This document shows, one piece after another, positions 51,501 through 64,000 of a stretch of DNA of 64,000 nucleotides (position 1 is its first letter; every line of letters begins with the position of its first letter). Below the pieces are notes generated by a model that worked only from the letters and a program-made list of their open reading frames with translations, was not told where the DNA came from and made no database searches. Both the position numbers and the translations under genes were made by a program. Source of the DNA: Pelecanus crispus (lineage: Eukaryota; Chordata; Aves; Pelecaniformes; Pelecanidae); the NCBI RefSeq assembly GCF_030463565.1, contig NC_134644.1, forward strand, positions 103,102,765 to 103,166,764, in the 5' to 3' direction.

Positions 51501-54258
51501 TTCCTTACACATATGCTCACAGCATTTTTTTCCAATTGTCGTAAGCCGCAGCAGCAAGTGCAAGTTTCCACACAGACTGCCAGCTCTTCTTTAAATTTCC
51601 AAATTCTCCATTTGCTAAAACACATACTAGTTTCAGCCTTGTTTTCACTTGCCTTCTTGAGCGGAAGATATTTTAAAATTAAATAGTCTTCTCTTGTGAT
51701 TTCTGCATTGTATTTGCATCTGTTTACAAATAGCCTTCAGAAACATCAGTTACTGTTTAAAACTGACGACTCAGCAAGTAGTTATGGGGGAAGGCAAGCA
51801 TGGGCTCAGAGAATTGCAAGCATTACACTTTACGTATTTTTACAAAATTACACCTTCAACTGAGACCACATTGGCAGTTTTTATTATCACAGTATCCACT
51901 GTGACACAGAGCGGAAATGGGCTAATCCAACCGTCAATGAAGTTTACATTCCCTGCATTCTTTGTGTTAGAGGATCCTTTATGTTGCAGCCACATAAAGA
52001 AGCAATGATGCTGGAAACAGGACCCGGTGTTCTGAGTCTTAAGGTGGAAACAGCTTCACCCGTTTCCATAAGGGAGCTTGCTGAAAGACATTAAAAACTG
52101 CCACCTTTAACATTAAAACATACGCAATACAACAAGGTATGTCTGGAGGAGTCTAAGTTCAAGGGTTTAGAAGGAAATCTATCATTAACTACCATGTTCT
52201 TGGATGGGAGCAGAGAGGTTTTCTTCTAGTCCTCCCAAGCCCACCTATCTGCAATGCTTTCTGAAACACGGACCAATTGAGCACAGTTCTTGCTCCAGGT
52301 TTCTACCCGCGTTATCCAGGACACTCTTGATCACCCTAGAAGTTTGCCTTGGGACAACTGTTCACTGCAGCAAGGCTCCCTGCTCTTCCCAGGGGCCCAT
52401 CCTCCTTGTATGGATTTGTGCTGTAGGATCCCGGCTCATGGGGTATCCTTTCAGGCTGCCCAACCCCTATTCCAGACCATTCTTTCAAAATAGGCATACT
52501 TGTCAGCTCTCCAGAAATGACTGGGCTCCTCTGCTTCATCCTTCTCTGAAGGACAAAGTAAGCACGCATTCATCCCTACCGCTGCCTCCCAGCACAGCCT
52601 TCTTCAACATGACACACAAAATGCACAGGGCCTGTGCAGGAAACGGTAAAGAGTCAAAAACTGTATCACCCACAGCTACTACAGCAGGAGAGGGGAAGAG
52701 AAGTATGCAGGAATGAACGCACAGCTGAAGAAAGTCCGGCAAGGAGTGAACAGCCACAGGTAGGAACAGCTCCAGCCAAAGAGTAGGAAGTTCTTCAAGT
52801 GCTCAAGTCTCATCCCTGCCAAGGCCCTCGTTGGAGCATCTCGCTGCCTCTTCCTGCCACACAATCCAATAAAGTAAATACTCCTGCACCACCAGGCCTC
52901 TCTTCCGCAACGGTATCCATGATAGTGTTTCCGCACCCCAGTATCACTGCAGAACATTGAGGGGGATAGGGGTTTTTAAATGTTTGAGCTGCTGACTGGG
53001 GAGCAACCGAGCTGTTCTTCAGCTGTTCTCTACTCTAGTAGGAGCAGTTGTTCTATGGCTTTTTTTTTTTTTTTTAAATTTTATTTGTAACTGTGCCACT
53101 TCATAGCAAAAAATCCCACCCCAACTGTATGAGTAACACTCCGTATGTTTGACAGTTTGAAGTGAGCTGTGATGTTAATGGACAGACTGCAATACCGCAA
53201 ATCAGCTTCTAGGAGCTGTGTTACTGACTCCTGTGTGGTGGTGGTCTGTCATCCTTTGACAACATCTACTGAGTAACGTTGCCTACACTGTGTTTCACTC
53301 CAGCAAGATGTCCTCCATCTACTTTGATAAAACCTCCCAGCAGCTGCTATTTAGCCTATAATAGAGACAGAAAAATCCTAATAAAATAGCTCTACATTAG
53401 ACCAATGCAAATTCAACACACAAGTGTGAAAGAGAAAAAAAAACCCCAAACATTATGGGAAGGTTTAACAGAGCAGCCACAGGACAAAATTCAGCCCTGC
53501 ACCACACGCAAGCACCAGGGCTAGACAGTACCTTTAGCAACATTATAGAGCCAAAGCTAAGTCTAAATAAAGAACAGGAAATGCAGGTAGAAGAGTAAAC
53601 TACTCAGTATACTATTTAATCAAGAACTTTTGTTTTGTAGGCATAAATGCACCACCATCGTTCTATATCACCAAGTGTTCAAAATATATACAACATACAT
53701 CAAATACACCCAATTTTGGCACTAAATATTTGGCATTTATTACTTGTGCTCTCCAAAGCATAAAAACTTTATCTTGCACATCTTGCTAGGTACTGCCATG
53801 AAATGCATTTGCCCTGTGCAAGTTACTGTCTTTCAGGATATAACCCAGCTGGGCAGGATGTTGAAGATTACTGTAAAATAAAGGTATTGGAGACAAGCAC
53901 ACATTATTGCAATTAACCAGACAATTTATTATAAAATAGTCTGCAACACAGAGAAGCAAAGAATGTGCTGAAGAAACAACATGCTGAAACAAGAAAGTAA
54001 ATCCGTTTGTACAGAACACAGTTTAATGGTGTCTTCATCAAGAAGACGGGAATTACCGAAGGAAACCAAGTCAATTACTTCAAAGAGCCTGTGAACTTAC
54101 AGGCAAACACAAACAAGAAAGTATTAACAAAACTGCCTGCTCTTTTTAAGTCCTTGTGTGGTATCTGAGAAGCAAACATGGAAATCTTCTGAATGAAGTT
54201 GCTATCAGTCCACTCTACCGAAGTGAACTACAGAGAAAAGTCACCTAAAGACACAGCA

Positions 54259-54264
54259 TTTATT
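54259..54264 (-). terminator. TERT: candidate TERT polyadenylation signal
   Basis: Minus-strand AATAAA only 38 nt after the TERT stop, followed by a GT-rich stretch (TGCTGTGTCTTTAGGTG). More distal minus-strand hexamers lie at 53925-53930 and 53736-53741, so a longer 3' UTR is equally possible. Confidence 0.35.
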
Positions 54265-54302
54265 TTTAAACCTGGAAAAATTATGAAGTAAACATCAGTC
54301 AG

Positions 54303-54406
54303 TTAGTCCAGGATAGCTTTGAAATCTTGACAAAGAGATGGTTCCGTCACTGTCTTCAGCAGTGCCATAGTATCCTTTGGGATCCTCCTGAACAGCTGCA
54401 TCTTAC
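54303..54406 (-). CDS. TERT: TERT exon 16 (terminal coding)
   Basis: 104 nt of coding sequence ending TAA at 54303-54305; acceptor TTTGGTAG. Reads [20 protein letters not shown] then [13 protein letters not shown], the conserved TERT carboxyl end. Confidence 0.96.
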
Positions 54407-57400
54407 CTACCAAAATATCAGAAACAATTCATTACTACTGCAAGTAACTAACAATTCTGTTTTAGGGAAAATGCTAATAAAGTAATAAAATCAATACTAG
54501 CTGAATCCAATTTAAAAGTTGGAACACCTGGAATATGGGGATAAAAAAGCTGTAATAAAATATGCTATTCTTCTGCCCTTAAATCAAGCTAATAAATAAA
54601 AAGGTTCAAAATAGCACGTTAAAATATTAACAAACTAAGAAAACCAAGGAGCAAATTCCTCCTACTATGTCCTTGTAACACATCTCTCTTTGGATTTAAG
54701 AATTTTAAAATTTTTTTGAAAAGTATAAGACCATTTATTCAATAACTATATCCACCAAAAAAAGGCCTTCTGTCAAAGCATAGTTCCTTTGAAAGACCCT
54801 ATTTTAAACAATGCTAAGGACAAGGGACAGGTCCTTATCTGGTTGCTAATGTTTACCTACAGCAGGAAGGTATTCCCAAACTGTTTCTTTTCCCCTTTAC
54901 TTTCAGATATGACATCAAAGTAGCCTATGCTTGGAACTGACACATATAAAAAGATTTTAAAAAAATAAAATCATGTGGAAAGTGAACCTTTTGCTATAAC
55001 ACTGGCAACAGCAATTCTCCCTGCTGTGTTTCCTTGTTAGAGAAGAGAGGCTAACTGGAAAGCCACCCTTAAGGTGGAAAATTTTGGAGACTAAATGAGC
55101 CTCTTAATCAGGAATGAAATTTTTAGAAGAGGACATAACAGTTTTGAAACACAGAAGGTCATTGAGTCTACCATCAATAGAATTATAGACAATAAAAGGA
55201 CTTTTTAAAGATTAGGAAGAACATGTAAAATCCTAGCAACAGTTTAAATCCGTTACCTAAGCAGAGTTGGCGAAATTGTCAATGGTGCAGAAAGGCAGAA
55301 GTGCTCAATAAACATTTGTTCTGTATTTGGAAAGGAGACAGATGTTGTATTTATATCTTATCATGATAAGGAAAGACTCTTGCTCCTTTCCCCACTGGTA
55401 ATAATAGGAGGGATGTTAAACAGTAACTATGTTTTAAATACTTAACTCTGAGGAATGACGACAACTTACACTGCCAAGCCCCTGATGTTGATATTTAACA
55501 GGTTTTGGAATAGTGGGAAGAACCTCCTCCCCAAAACCTATGAGCTTGATATCAATTCCCATGGAAAGTAATGGAAAGGTGTGCGCGGGGACACAAGAAA
55601 AAAAAAAGTTTATATCAATTCCTGTCAACAACATGATCTTACTGGGGTAATAGGTTCTACATAGCTGATACAAACTCCAAAATTACAACAAAAAGTGTAG
55701 TTGTTAAGTCAACACAGGCACTATTGCCAGCCTTGGTTATCTCCGTGCTACAGATTGCTGTGCCATATAGAGGTACTGAGCTAACTTTACAGGAACACAC
55801 CTGAGAACCAGTGACTTCCCCACCACAGCTACTCCGACATCCACACATGCTGCCTGATTTCCAGAAGTAAGACAGAACTTAAAATACAAGTTTCAGGTCA
55901 GTATTGTGGTTAGGCAAGGGGCTGTATGGGTACAGCAGACAGAACCTAACAACAATCATTATTCAAACTAGGAAAATTCCACCTTTACTTCCCAGCCCAT
56001 TTTTTCTGGTATCTGTGGTGGTATGATTTTATGAACAGCAGAGACCACTGTTATGGCAGATGCACACACCCATGGAAGACGAGATTCTGCTGAACAATAA
56101 GGCTGCCTGGGGCTGCACCTCCACCCTGAACGTACTGTCAGATTCAACAGCAAAGCATGCACAGACAAGGATGAGGGAGCTTTGGCTTGGATTGCAGTCT
56201 GCCAGTCAAAGATCCAAAGAGCAAAACCTTCAGCATTAGAGATGAAAACTCAGATGTGCTCTATATGGATCTTAGAGAAGCGACAGCTCCCAGAGAAGCT
56301 ATTATCCTACTGGGTATGACTACCGCATACTCTGCTCAGTTCTTCAGTTTCTGTTCTCTCCAAGCAAAGCAAGCAGCCATCTCGTCCCTTCCTGGAGGCA
56401 GGGCTGCTTCCCCTGGGTACTTCTAGAAGGGCTGAACAAAACTGGCTTCTCAGCAGCAGTGATCAGACATGGTGCCTCTGGTTTTGATGTCAGTGAGTAA
56501 CTCCGAGAGAAGGAGCTTCTCTGTGTCTCAATGCTTATATGATTAACCCAATCTTATTAAGCTTTCTGAACTGTACAAACTTACTGAGTGCCAAGTGTCA
56601 ACAGCAGTCCCTTAAGAACAAGGTTCTAGAACATGCAGTGCTGAAAAACATACCATTTTAATTTGCCTACTTATACTTCGTAAATTTGATTAAAATCAGA
56701 AAGCTTGTTAATGTACATTCTAGAACAACGCTTTATGATAAGGAAAGTTAAAAAATCCATTAGATTCCAAGTTTTATTACAATTAACCATATTTCAAACT
56801 GTAAAAATAATCGAATACTTACAGATTTTTAGGGGCTTAAGCAGGCATTTGTAAACAACTTTGTGGTTTGCCAGTTTGACAGTGAAGGCATGGTAGCAGA
56901 GCCATTCTGCTGCCTCAGAAGGGAACACGCCAGATGCACCTTTGTTACCTAAAGCAACCCCTAGAGACAGAACAGGAAAATAATGTTACTGAAAATGATG
57001 AGCATTAAGAAGTATGTCTGACCTCTCCTCTCCTTCTATAAAATCACTCCAAGATTTTTTACTAAAAACTTATGTAGTCAATGAAGTCTCTTATGTCAGC
57101 AGAGGACTGAAAACTAAAACCTGAAACATTTTAGTATCTTGAGGAACTTGAGTTTAAGAAAAAGAAAATGCACTGTGATTCCTATCATGCACTCCATATT
57201 TTTCATTCTTGATCTTTATCTCAAAATGACATGATCTGACTGCACATTCAAGATGGTTTATTTGGAAAAAAACAAACCCAAACATGCTACTTCGTTGCCA
57301 TTAACATACTATACCTGCATTTTTTGCTTTCAGGATAGCATAGCAGCATGATGCAGTCTCAGAGATGATCCTTAGGAAGAAATAAGGATTGTTTCTAACT

Positions 57401-60400
57401 TGCTGGTTGAATGGAAGTTGGAGAACACAGGCGTGGAACCTGTTCACAAAACCAGCCTATTTAATCATAAGTCATTTGCAATTTCAAGCAAAGCACCTGA
57501 GGCACTATACACATTTAAAAGCACCCAACGGTCTTTAGCTATATCAACACTTAGCATACACCACCTCTCCTATATATACACAAACCCCTGGAGTGTCAAG
57601 ACACATATGATGTTTGTAAATTCTGTGCTGAAAGAAGATCTTGAAGCCATCTGCCTTGGTAACAGAATTCTCTTCTGAAGAAAACTGTTTCATGTGCAGG
57701 GAAAGTTGAACTACACATCCTCACCAATTCTGTATCACGGATCATGCAGCCAGAGAACACCCGTGAGAGAGTGCGAGAGGAAGAAAAAAACAAAACAAAA
57801 TACAACCCCACAACAAGTTCTGTTGTTCAGGAAAACAGACCTCCAAATGACAGTGTTCCACAGACCAGGATCCCCACTCTTTTGTCTATTTAGAAGCCAA
57901 TTCTATGGAAATTACTTGTATTGTATGCTCCCTTACACCTCTGTTTGGGCATACTTTAAAACTGCCTGCTTTTTTTTTCTTTTTTCTTTTTGCTCTTTTT
58001 TTTTTTCCTTCAGACTCTGGTATTATAATCCCACTTATGCTGAATATAGTCAACAATCACAATGCTGATTTTTAATTACTCCACAATGTATATAACTGTT
58101 TATTAAATTAACCCAGCGTAAGCGTAGTCATGTCAAGAAATTCTGAAATTTTAAAGTATTTAAAGGATAAACATAATTACCACACTGTACCACAGAGCTC
58201 TTGGCTGAATTAACCTGACATGCTGTTAGCACGGTGGACAGTTTTTTAAAGGTACTCTAACTTACTAAGTAAGCATGTCCAACATCAGAGAAAAAACCTA
58301 AGTCACTCACAACACAAAGTTTAAGAGTTTGACAACATCAGTGCTGTACTACACAAGTGCAGTTCCACTTCTTGGACGCAAGAATGATACAGGATGAATG
58401 TGGACCACACTGAATTTAAGAACAAAACTAAAATGTCACTTCCTAACAAGTATAAGCCTAGCAAAAGAGCAACGCCTCATTACTGTGAAGAGGAAAGCAT
58501 CTCTTACAACTTTTTTGCGTTAAAACAATAAACTTGGTGCTGCCAATCATTCAAAGTTTTCAATGCACAGAGCTTAGTGTTTTCTCCCATCTTGCTTATC
58601 AGGTTTGACTTCTTTCCCGTTATACTTGTTTAAAACATTCACTTCGTCTGCTCGTCAAGAACAGTTCACAAAACCCAACAAGATATTACTAGCTAAGGAG
58701 CAATTAAGTCACTATCAGCAGCTAAGAAACTGCAATTAACTTGGTAGAATGAAACCTCACTTAAGGCAAAGTTATACGGGTCAAAGTTCTATATAATTTT
58801 AATAGATACAAAGTTCTAAATATAAACTGGTTAATGAGTGATAAGGCTTCTCATCATCCTCCTGCAGCAAAACAGACTGCTTTTCTTGAGGTCAGCTGTC
58901 AATATCCAGAGAAAATGAAAATCCATTTAGTGAAGTGTCACTTAAACACACATCTATATAATCCTATATCCTGAATCTAATAATATTACGTAAGAACAGT
59001 GTGGAAACAAGAATAACGTGACTTACTACTGACATTTACCACTGCACATTTTTATGGCACACTTTTTCCTAATCCGTAGCTCCTCCATGTGTCAAGAAAG
59101 CATAATGAAATATTCAGATTTACTGCAGAAGACAGTGACCTACCTGTAGGCCTGAAGTAAAAATATCTTGTACACGTTAATGAAAACTGTTCTAAGGCTG
59201 TTGATCTAGAACAGAACAGAAACAGAGCTATAGGAATATTTTAGTGTCACGACATGATTTGTTCAAGTTCAACAGCCTAAGATGATTTAGAGGTCTAGAG
59301 AAAAAAAACATTTGATGCTAAACTTCAAAGATTTCTATTATGTACCTAAGTAACAATATTGTAAAGGTTCAGTTCTGGAAGGTGCTGAGACCCTGCATTT
59401 TAGTTGATGTCAATATTTCCAATATATGTGTATGACCTTTCAAAATCAAGTCTTATGTTAGAACTCAAAGTAGTTTTAATGCTCTTTATCACTAATCACA
59501 GTATTTCCAAACATCCATTTCCATATTCCCACCTGTAAATCAAGAAATAAACAATGGCATTTCAGTTTGAGGACTGTAATCAATTTGTATTTCATGTTTT
59601 TCCCAGCTGTTCTGCTTGAATTGAAGGAAAGACTTGATCTGATAGAAGTACATGTATAACTAGAAAAAAAAAAAAAGAAAAAAGGTCGTTGAAACCCATG
59701 GGCTAATAGACTAAATTAGTTTCTGTAAAGTAAGCCTCATTTAACTGCTCATGTTACAGAGACTGCCTGTCAATCAATGAGCCACTAGCTAAAAGATGAC
59801 TGTAACTAAATTCAGTTTAGAAACAGACTTGACATTGTGGCATTAAGGCTATTAGCTAAGGAATGACTTCAATACCTCAGGGCTGAATAATTCACCCTGC
59901 CAAAAAAACCAAACCAATAATCTTAAACACAAACTGGATGTATTTCTAAAACACATTGTCTAGCCAGATCATTATTAATGACTCCAGTGACAACCAGGTT
60001 ACACTCTGTGATCCATGCAACGGAGGAGCTTAGGCTGGAAGCCACCTCAGTTCGCCCTGGTGTTACAGTTACTTAAGTCAAGCTCATCAAAAGCAAGGCA
60101 GCCCTTGTAACAAGCACCCTCAGAATTAGTATTAGTGTCTCCCAGACCAGTAGCACCAATGCCTTCATCAACATAAACTGTTTCTTTCAGAAACACAGCT
60201 AATGAATAAATCTCTTTGGCTTTTGATTTTAGTCCTCTGTTGTTACAGAAAATGATGTCATATAAATTCATTTCCTAAACTGACCAAGCTTTTCTGTTTT
60301 GGGAGACTACTGAAGAACCTCACCACACTGGTGATGGAAAACCTCTTCCTGATTTCCCGCTTAAATGTATGCATGGACTATTTATACTAAATATGGTCAA

Positions 60401-63242
60401 TATCACAGCAACATTATCCTTCAGTTTAAACAGTTCTTTCTTGTTAATCTTTAACAAATGTCTAATGCCATTTCTAGGAGTCCATGTGAAGGGTCTACAG
60501 AGCTTTTCAGTAGGATACATTGCCCCATCCTGAGTTCTATGCCGCTTCAGACGTCTTTGTGTATATAGCCAAGGTTGCTAGCTTAAAGAGAGGTTACTTC
60601 TCCCCTACACTACCATCAGAAGTGTACTAGAGGGAACACCTCTGATGTTGAAAGGATTACTAGTCCCTTTAGTCTACACAAAATTAATCCCAATCTGTAG
60701 TTCATGTAACACTGCTTCTTCTAGGAAGGTACAAAGAAAAAAAAAAACAATTTCAGAACAATAAATGTAGTTATATGAAATCAGGTACAACACAGTGCAT
60801 AATGGTGAAAGAAGCTGAACTGAGGTGATTGAATAAACTTTCTCAGAATCATATAGCCACCACACGGTATATGACTTTTGGTCGCTAGTGACCTGTGCCA
60901 CCTTCGATGGTGTTAATGGTATGTACATTCCACAAGGATGGAATGAAGAAAATAGCAGGCTGCACAGCAGAATAAAATGTTTAAATTATGGCATAAGAAC
61001 CAGAATTGTAAAATCTATTTTGCAGTTAATTCAACTACACCATTCACAAGACACCCTTGTGCTTCTCACACTGTGTACAATATAAAGCTGTCACTGGAGT
61101 ATACAACTCTATTTACCTGGAGTAATCGCAGTAAACCTCAAGTGTCTGTATATCTAATAGTAAACCACACCACGGGATCAAACGACAATCTGGCAGCTGT
61201 TTAAATTTGGAACATCCTGGGATATCATCAACAGGAAAATTCACGACTGTTTTATTGGGGTTTATTAAAAAGCCATACTCAGGAATACCTGTTGCTAGAG
61301 TCCTAAAACAGATATAAACAGTTAGCCTAACTCCCCCTGCAAAAGCAAACAAAAAACCCCACCATGCTGCAAGACACAGATGATCTTGCATAAAAGGACA
61401 GAAACCAAAGAATAAAGGGAACCATGGCCAACTCTTTAGGTTAAGGAACACAGCTAGAAATAAACAAAACTGAAGATATTAGAGGTAAATAAATACATAA
61501 AAAAAAAATAAGCTTAAGGATATGAGGATAATGGAGAGAAACTTTTACAAATTCATGCAAATTATGAACTTAAGCCATGAAACATTAAGACAAGCTGTAC
61601 AAACACACTCACAGAAACCACTGAGATCAAAATCACTGGAAAAAGACAGATGAAGAGTTATTGTTTTTGAAAGTTAATAAAAACAAGGAGAATCCATGTA
61701 ATAGGAACGTCATTTATGTGATGAAAAGTTTTGAACTTTCTCCACAAAGTTTTCCCTAAGGATGTTTTCATTGCCAGAATGCCTGCTGATGACCTACTAC
61801 ACATTGGATCAGCAGCGTCATCTCATGGACAAGCAGCAATTTGTCTCGGTGATGTATTCATGTGCAGGCTTCATTCTTTTAAAGAGTGAGAGGAAGAGGT
61901 AGGCTTTTCTTGTTGGGGAGTAATACTCATAATGCTGCCTCCTCAAAATTAATTTCTTGAGTCCCCCAGTTCTAATACTACATTAGAAAAAAAAACTGTT
62001 CAGACTCCATTTGTGGCAGAGGGTTCATAGGACTTGTAAGCAGTTCTGGAAAACTTGTGCAGAAGAGGCTACTTGTCTACAGAAAATCACCGCAGCTGGT
62101 GCAGAAGTTGATACAGAACAAAGATGCTGATAACTTCAAAGGGCAAGTAGGACGATATCTGCAATGCTACTGCAAGTGACATTATTCTGAAAAGATGTTA
62201 TAAGAGATTAATAGCTTGAGGCATCCCCAGACTCTTAGTTTGACTTATCATTTCCAGAACTGTAAATCTGCACATCCCCAGAAGTTTCTTTCTGTTCTGA
62301 TAAGGAAATGAGGACAAATGAAGTCCAGAATATACTACCTACTATTTAGTACAATTTATACTTCAAACTGTACTTAATTGATTTCCCCATCACCCTTCAG
62401 GTTCACAACAGAGCTGCATCCTTCTCACTATTGAAAAGCATGATGCCACTGACTGCACAGCAGATGCTAAGCTTTTCTTCAAGACCTCTCCTTTGGATCC
62501 TTAAAACTGGCTTTGGCATCAGTAGAACTCTTCTTGGATACTGACCGTACATTCATATCCACAGTAACCAGGAACCTCTTTTGGGACCCAATTTTAAAAA
62601 AAAGGTAGTTCTGAAGCACTCTAAAGAATTACTGTTTGAAAACTGCTGTGTGAGCTACATGCTGCCATGCTATCAGTATCTTAAAATACTCACCCCAGAA
62701 CATTAATCACCAGAAAATTCATAGCAATATTGGAAAAATTGCATTCCTTCACCAGGCATAGAAGGTAGCATCACGCCTGACTGATAAAAACATTTTAAGA
62801 ATGTAACTAAGACATCTTAAAAATTTGAGGGGAAATAGTCTTAAAAGACAACTTTCAGCTTCTTTGGTTAGTCTGCACTACTAATCGCTGCTAGAAGCTC
62901 CATCAACATCAGTAGCTGGGTCCCTAATTTAAACTTCAGCAAGAATCCCCCACCATCTGAGCCTCAACAGATTGTTAGCTGCCCATCAAGGATGTAGCTA
63001 TTAGGATTCTTCCCAGGCACAGGCTACCAGCAAGGACTCCAAACCAGCCCTTTATTATTAAGCCATAAAACAAATATACCTATATGTACAAGCATGTGTA
63101 AAGATGAAAAAGAATGACCTAAAAGCTGTCAATGCTCATTACTTTCAAGACTATGTCTTTAACAGCATACCTTAGAAAAGTTCTTGCCTGCATTAAATGT
63201 GGCGTAACCAGCAAAAAGTCGTCAATGAGACGTATTAGGACT
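54303..63242 (-). CDS. TERT: TERT, telomerase reverse transcriptase, last seven coding exons (5' partial)
   Basis: Minus-strand exons in transcript order: 63171-63242, 61117-61302, 59533-59659, 59144-59205, 57315-57439, 56823-56960, 54303-54406. They encode the C-terminal 270 residues or so in one open frame. The first exon holds motif C with the catalytic aspartate pair ([13 protein letters not shown]; Asp868/Asp869 in human). The second holds motif D ([25 protein letters not shown]) and motif E, the primer grip ([13 protein letters not shown]). The rest is the thumb-like C-terminal extension: [53 protein letters not shown] and the end DFKAILD. TERT copies the telomerase RNA template onto chromosome ends in the nucleus. 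Five of the six internal exons have the length I recall for human exons 10-15; exon 11 is 186 against 189 nt. No disabling change is seen. The N-terminal TEN, TRBD and motifs 1-B' lie beyond the window. Confidence 0.97.
56823..56960 (-). CDS. TERT: TERT exon 15
   Basis: 138 nt, acceptor TCTCTAG, donor T|GTAAGT. Reads [39 protein letters not shown]. Confidence 0.96.
57315..57439 (-). CDS. TERT: TERT exon 14
   Basis: 125 nt, acceptor TGAACAG, donor G|GTATAG. Reads [35 protein letters not shown] and LKAKNA. Confidence 0.96.
59144..59205 (-). CDS. TERT: TERT exon 13
   Basis: 62 nt, acceptor GTTCTAG, donor AG|GTAGGT. Reads [20 protein letters not shown]. The small exon matches the human length. 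Confidence 0.96.
59533..59659 (-). CDS. TERT: TERT exon 12
   Basis: 127 nt, acceptor TTTCTAG, donor CAG|GTGGGA. Start of the C-terminal extension: [35 protein letters not shown] and CLFLDLQ. Confidence 0.96.
61117..61302 (-). CDS. TERT: TERT exon 11 (motifs D and E)
   Basis: 186 nt, acceptor GTTTTAG, donor AG|GTAAAT. Reads [29 protein letters not shown] and [20 protein letters not shown]. One codon shorter than the human exon, in the variable stretch after NFPVDD. Confidence 0.97.
63171..63242 (-). CDS. TERT: TERT exon 10 (motif C)
   Basis: 72 nt, acceptor ATTACAG, donor AG|GTATGC. Reads [20 protein letters not shown] then TFLR across the junction; the two adjacent Asp are the metal-binding catalytic residues. 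Ile replaces the Val of human LVDD. Confidence 0.97.
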
Positions 63243-64000
63243 CTGTAATCAAGAAGAAACTGATGTTAGATTTTTTTATATGTAATCCTTTCAAACTTTT
63301 GTCATACTCTTCAGAGCAACAATGTGCCCATTTTAATTCACAAGAGGGTAGAGGCCAATATGATCTCCAAATCGAGTCTCATGAAGAAATTCTCAGTTCT
63401 GCTTCTTTCCTAAAAATAAATGAAAAAAAAAAGAAATAAGAAAGCAAAGGGGCTGGCTACACAAAACATGACAGGAGTTTATAGCACACAAGCTACTCCA
63501 CAGTGGCTTCTCGGATGCAGGGTTTTACACTTTTCCAAGGGATAATTTGCAGTATCTTAATCCACAAGACAAGGAAAGGAGGTGTAACACAAGGTACACA
63601 AGCAGATACCAGATTCTTCATGTGCTCTACCTCCGTATCTTCATTTACCATGTAATCACTTGTTTGTGAAGCTATAACTTGAATGCAAAACAGACTACCA
63701 TCTACCGCTGTAAAGCCTGGAATTTTCTTTTTCAACAGAATTCAGGCCCCAAGCATGCCCATATTTTTCTGATAAATCCTGCCTAGTAGATCATAGAGAG
63801 GAAGCTCTGGAGATGATCTTCTCCAGTCTCCTCTTCAAAGCAGGAGTATTGCCATCACTATGATCAGATCAGCTGCACCTTTGCCTAGCCAAGTCAATAG
63901 CCAGGTTATTTTTTTGACTTCAAAGGTCAAATGAAACTATCAAAATCATTCAACAGTCACCTAAGTAACATTCTAAAATCTGCTCTATAGAAAAACAGCT
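63243..64000 (-). other. TERT: TERT intron 9 (partial)
   Basis: Sequence upstream of TERT exon 10 in transcript order. The preceding exon signature (PQGSILS, GDMENKLF-like) was not found, so it lies beyond the window. An 80-codon minus-strand open frame at 63493-63735 has no TERT or other resemblance. Confidence 0.75.

Larger units (their letters stand above)
47949..54302. other. tail-to-tail spacer between SLC6A18 and TERT (includes both 3' UTRs)
   Basis: About 6.3 kb between the two stop codons. It contains the candidate poly(A) signals of both genes and a T16 tract near 53060. Open frames here (for example 52204-52716) lack any family signature or splice context. No gene is supported. Confidence 0.75.

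Noticed and set aside
52204-52716. 170-codon plus-strand open frame between SLC6A18 and TERT
   Set aside because: No family resemblance and overlapping open frames on the other strand; no promoter or poly(A) evidence.
56187-56426. 79-codon plus-strand open frame in TERT intron 15
   Set aside because: Antisense to TERT, no domain, and no conserved features visible.
60047-60271. 74-codon minus-strand open frame with an orderly amino acid mix, in TERT intron 11
   Set aside because: Same strand as TERT but no similarity to TERT; the flanking exons join perfectly in phase without it.

Overview
This is a vertebrate nuclear genomic window, almost certainly from a bird. It has GT-AG introns, polyadenylation signals, few repeats, and CR1 LINE fragments of the avian/sauropsid type: a 3' tail with ATTCTGTG octamers at 3065-3289 and an ORF2 C-terminal fragment at 23050-23395. 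No bacterial-type features, operons, RNA genes or CRISPR arrays were seen.

Three protein-coding genes were reconstructed exon by exon. (1) SLC6A19 (B0AT1), plus strand, exons 2-12, 2328-15992; exon 1 lies upstream of the window, and a poly(A) signal sits at 16466-16471. (2) SLC6A18 (B0AT3/XT2), plus strand, complete, 12 coding exons from ATG 18636 to TAA 47948, encoding 621 residues. (3) TERT (telomerase reverse transcriptase), minus strand, only the last seven coding exons (human numbering 10-16), 63242 down to 54303. These cover the catalytic motif C aspartates, motifs D and E and the C-terminal thumb extension. The order SLC6A19 > SLC6A18 > < TERT is the order at human 5p15.33, so this is an old conserved block with SLC6A18 and TERT tail to tail.

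Layout: 1-2327 SLC6A19 intron 1 (partial); 2328-16.5 kb SLC6A19; 16.5-18.6 kb short intergenic spacer and putative SLC6A18 promoter with an HNF1-like palindrome; 18.6-48.5 kb SLC6A18, including a 9 kb first intron with a CR1 copy, a 4.3 kb intron 3 with an old LINE fragment, and a 5.2 kb intron 5 holding unidentified coding-like remnants; 48.5-54 kb intergenic tail-to-tail spacer; 54.3-63.2 kb TERT 3' half; 63.2-64 kb TERT intron 9 (partial).

The two SLC6 genes encode apical epithelial neutral amino acid transporters of kidney and gut. They are tandem paralogs: all eleven exons 2-12 have identical lengths and phases in the two genes. TERT is functionally unrelated and a neighbour only by synteny. 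I found no convincing undescribed system. The least explained items are the coding-like remnants in SLC6A18 intron 5 (about 35.55-37.36 kb) and the promoter-proximal HNF1-like site.
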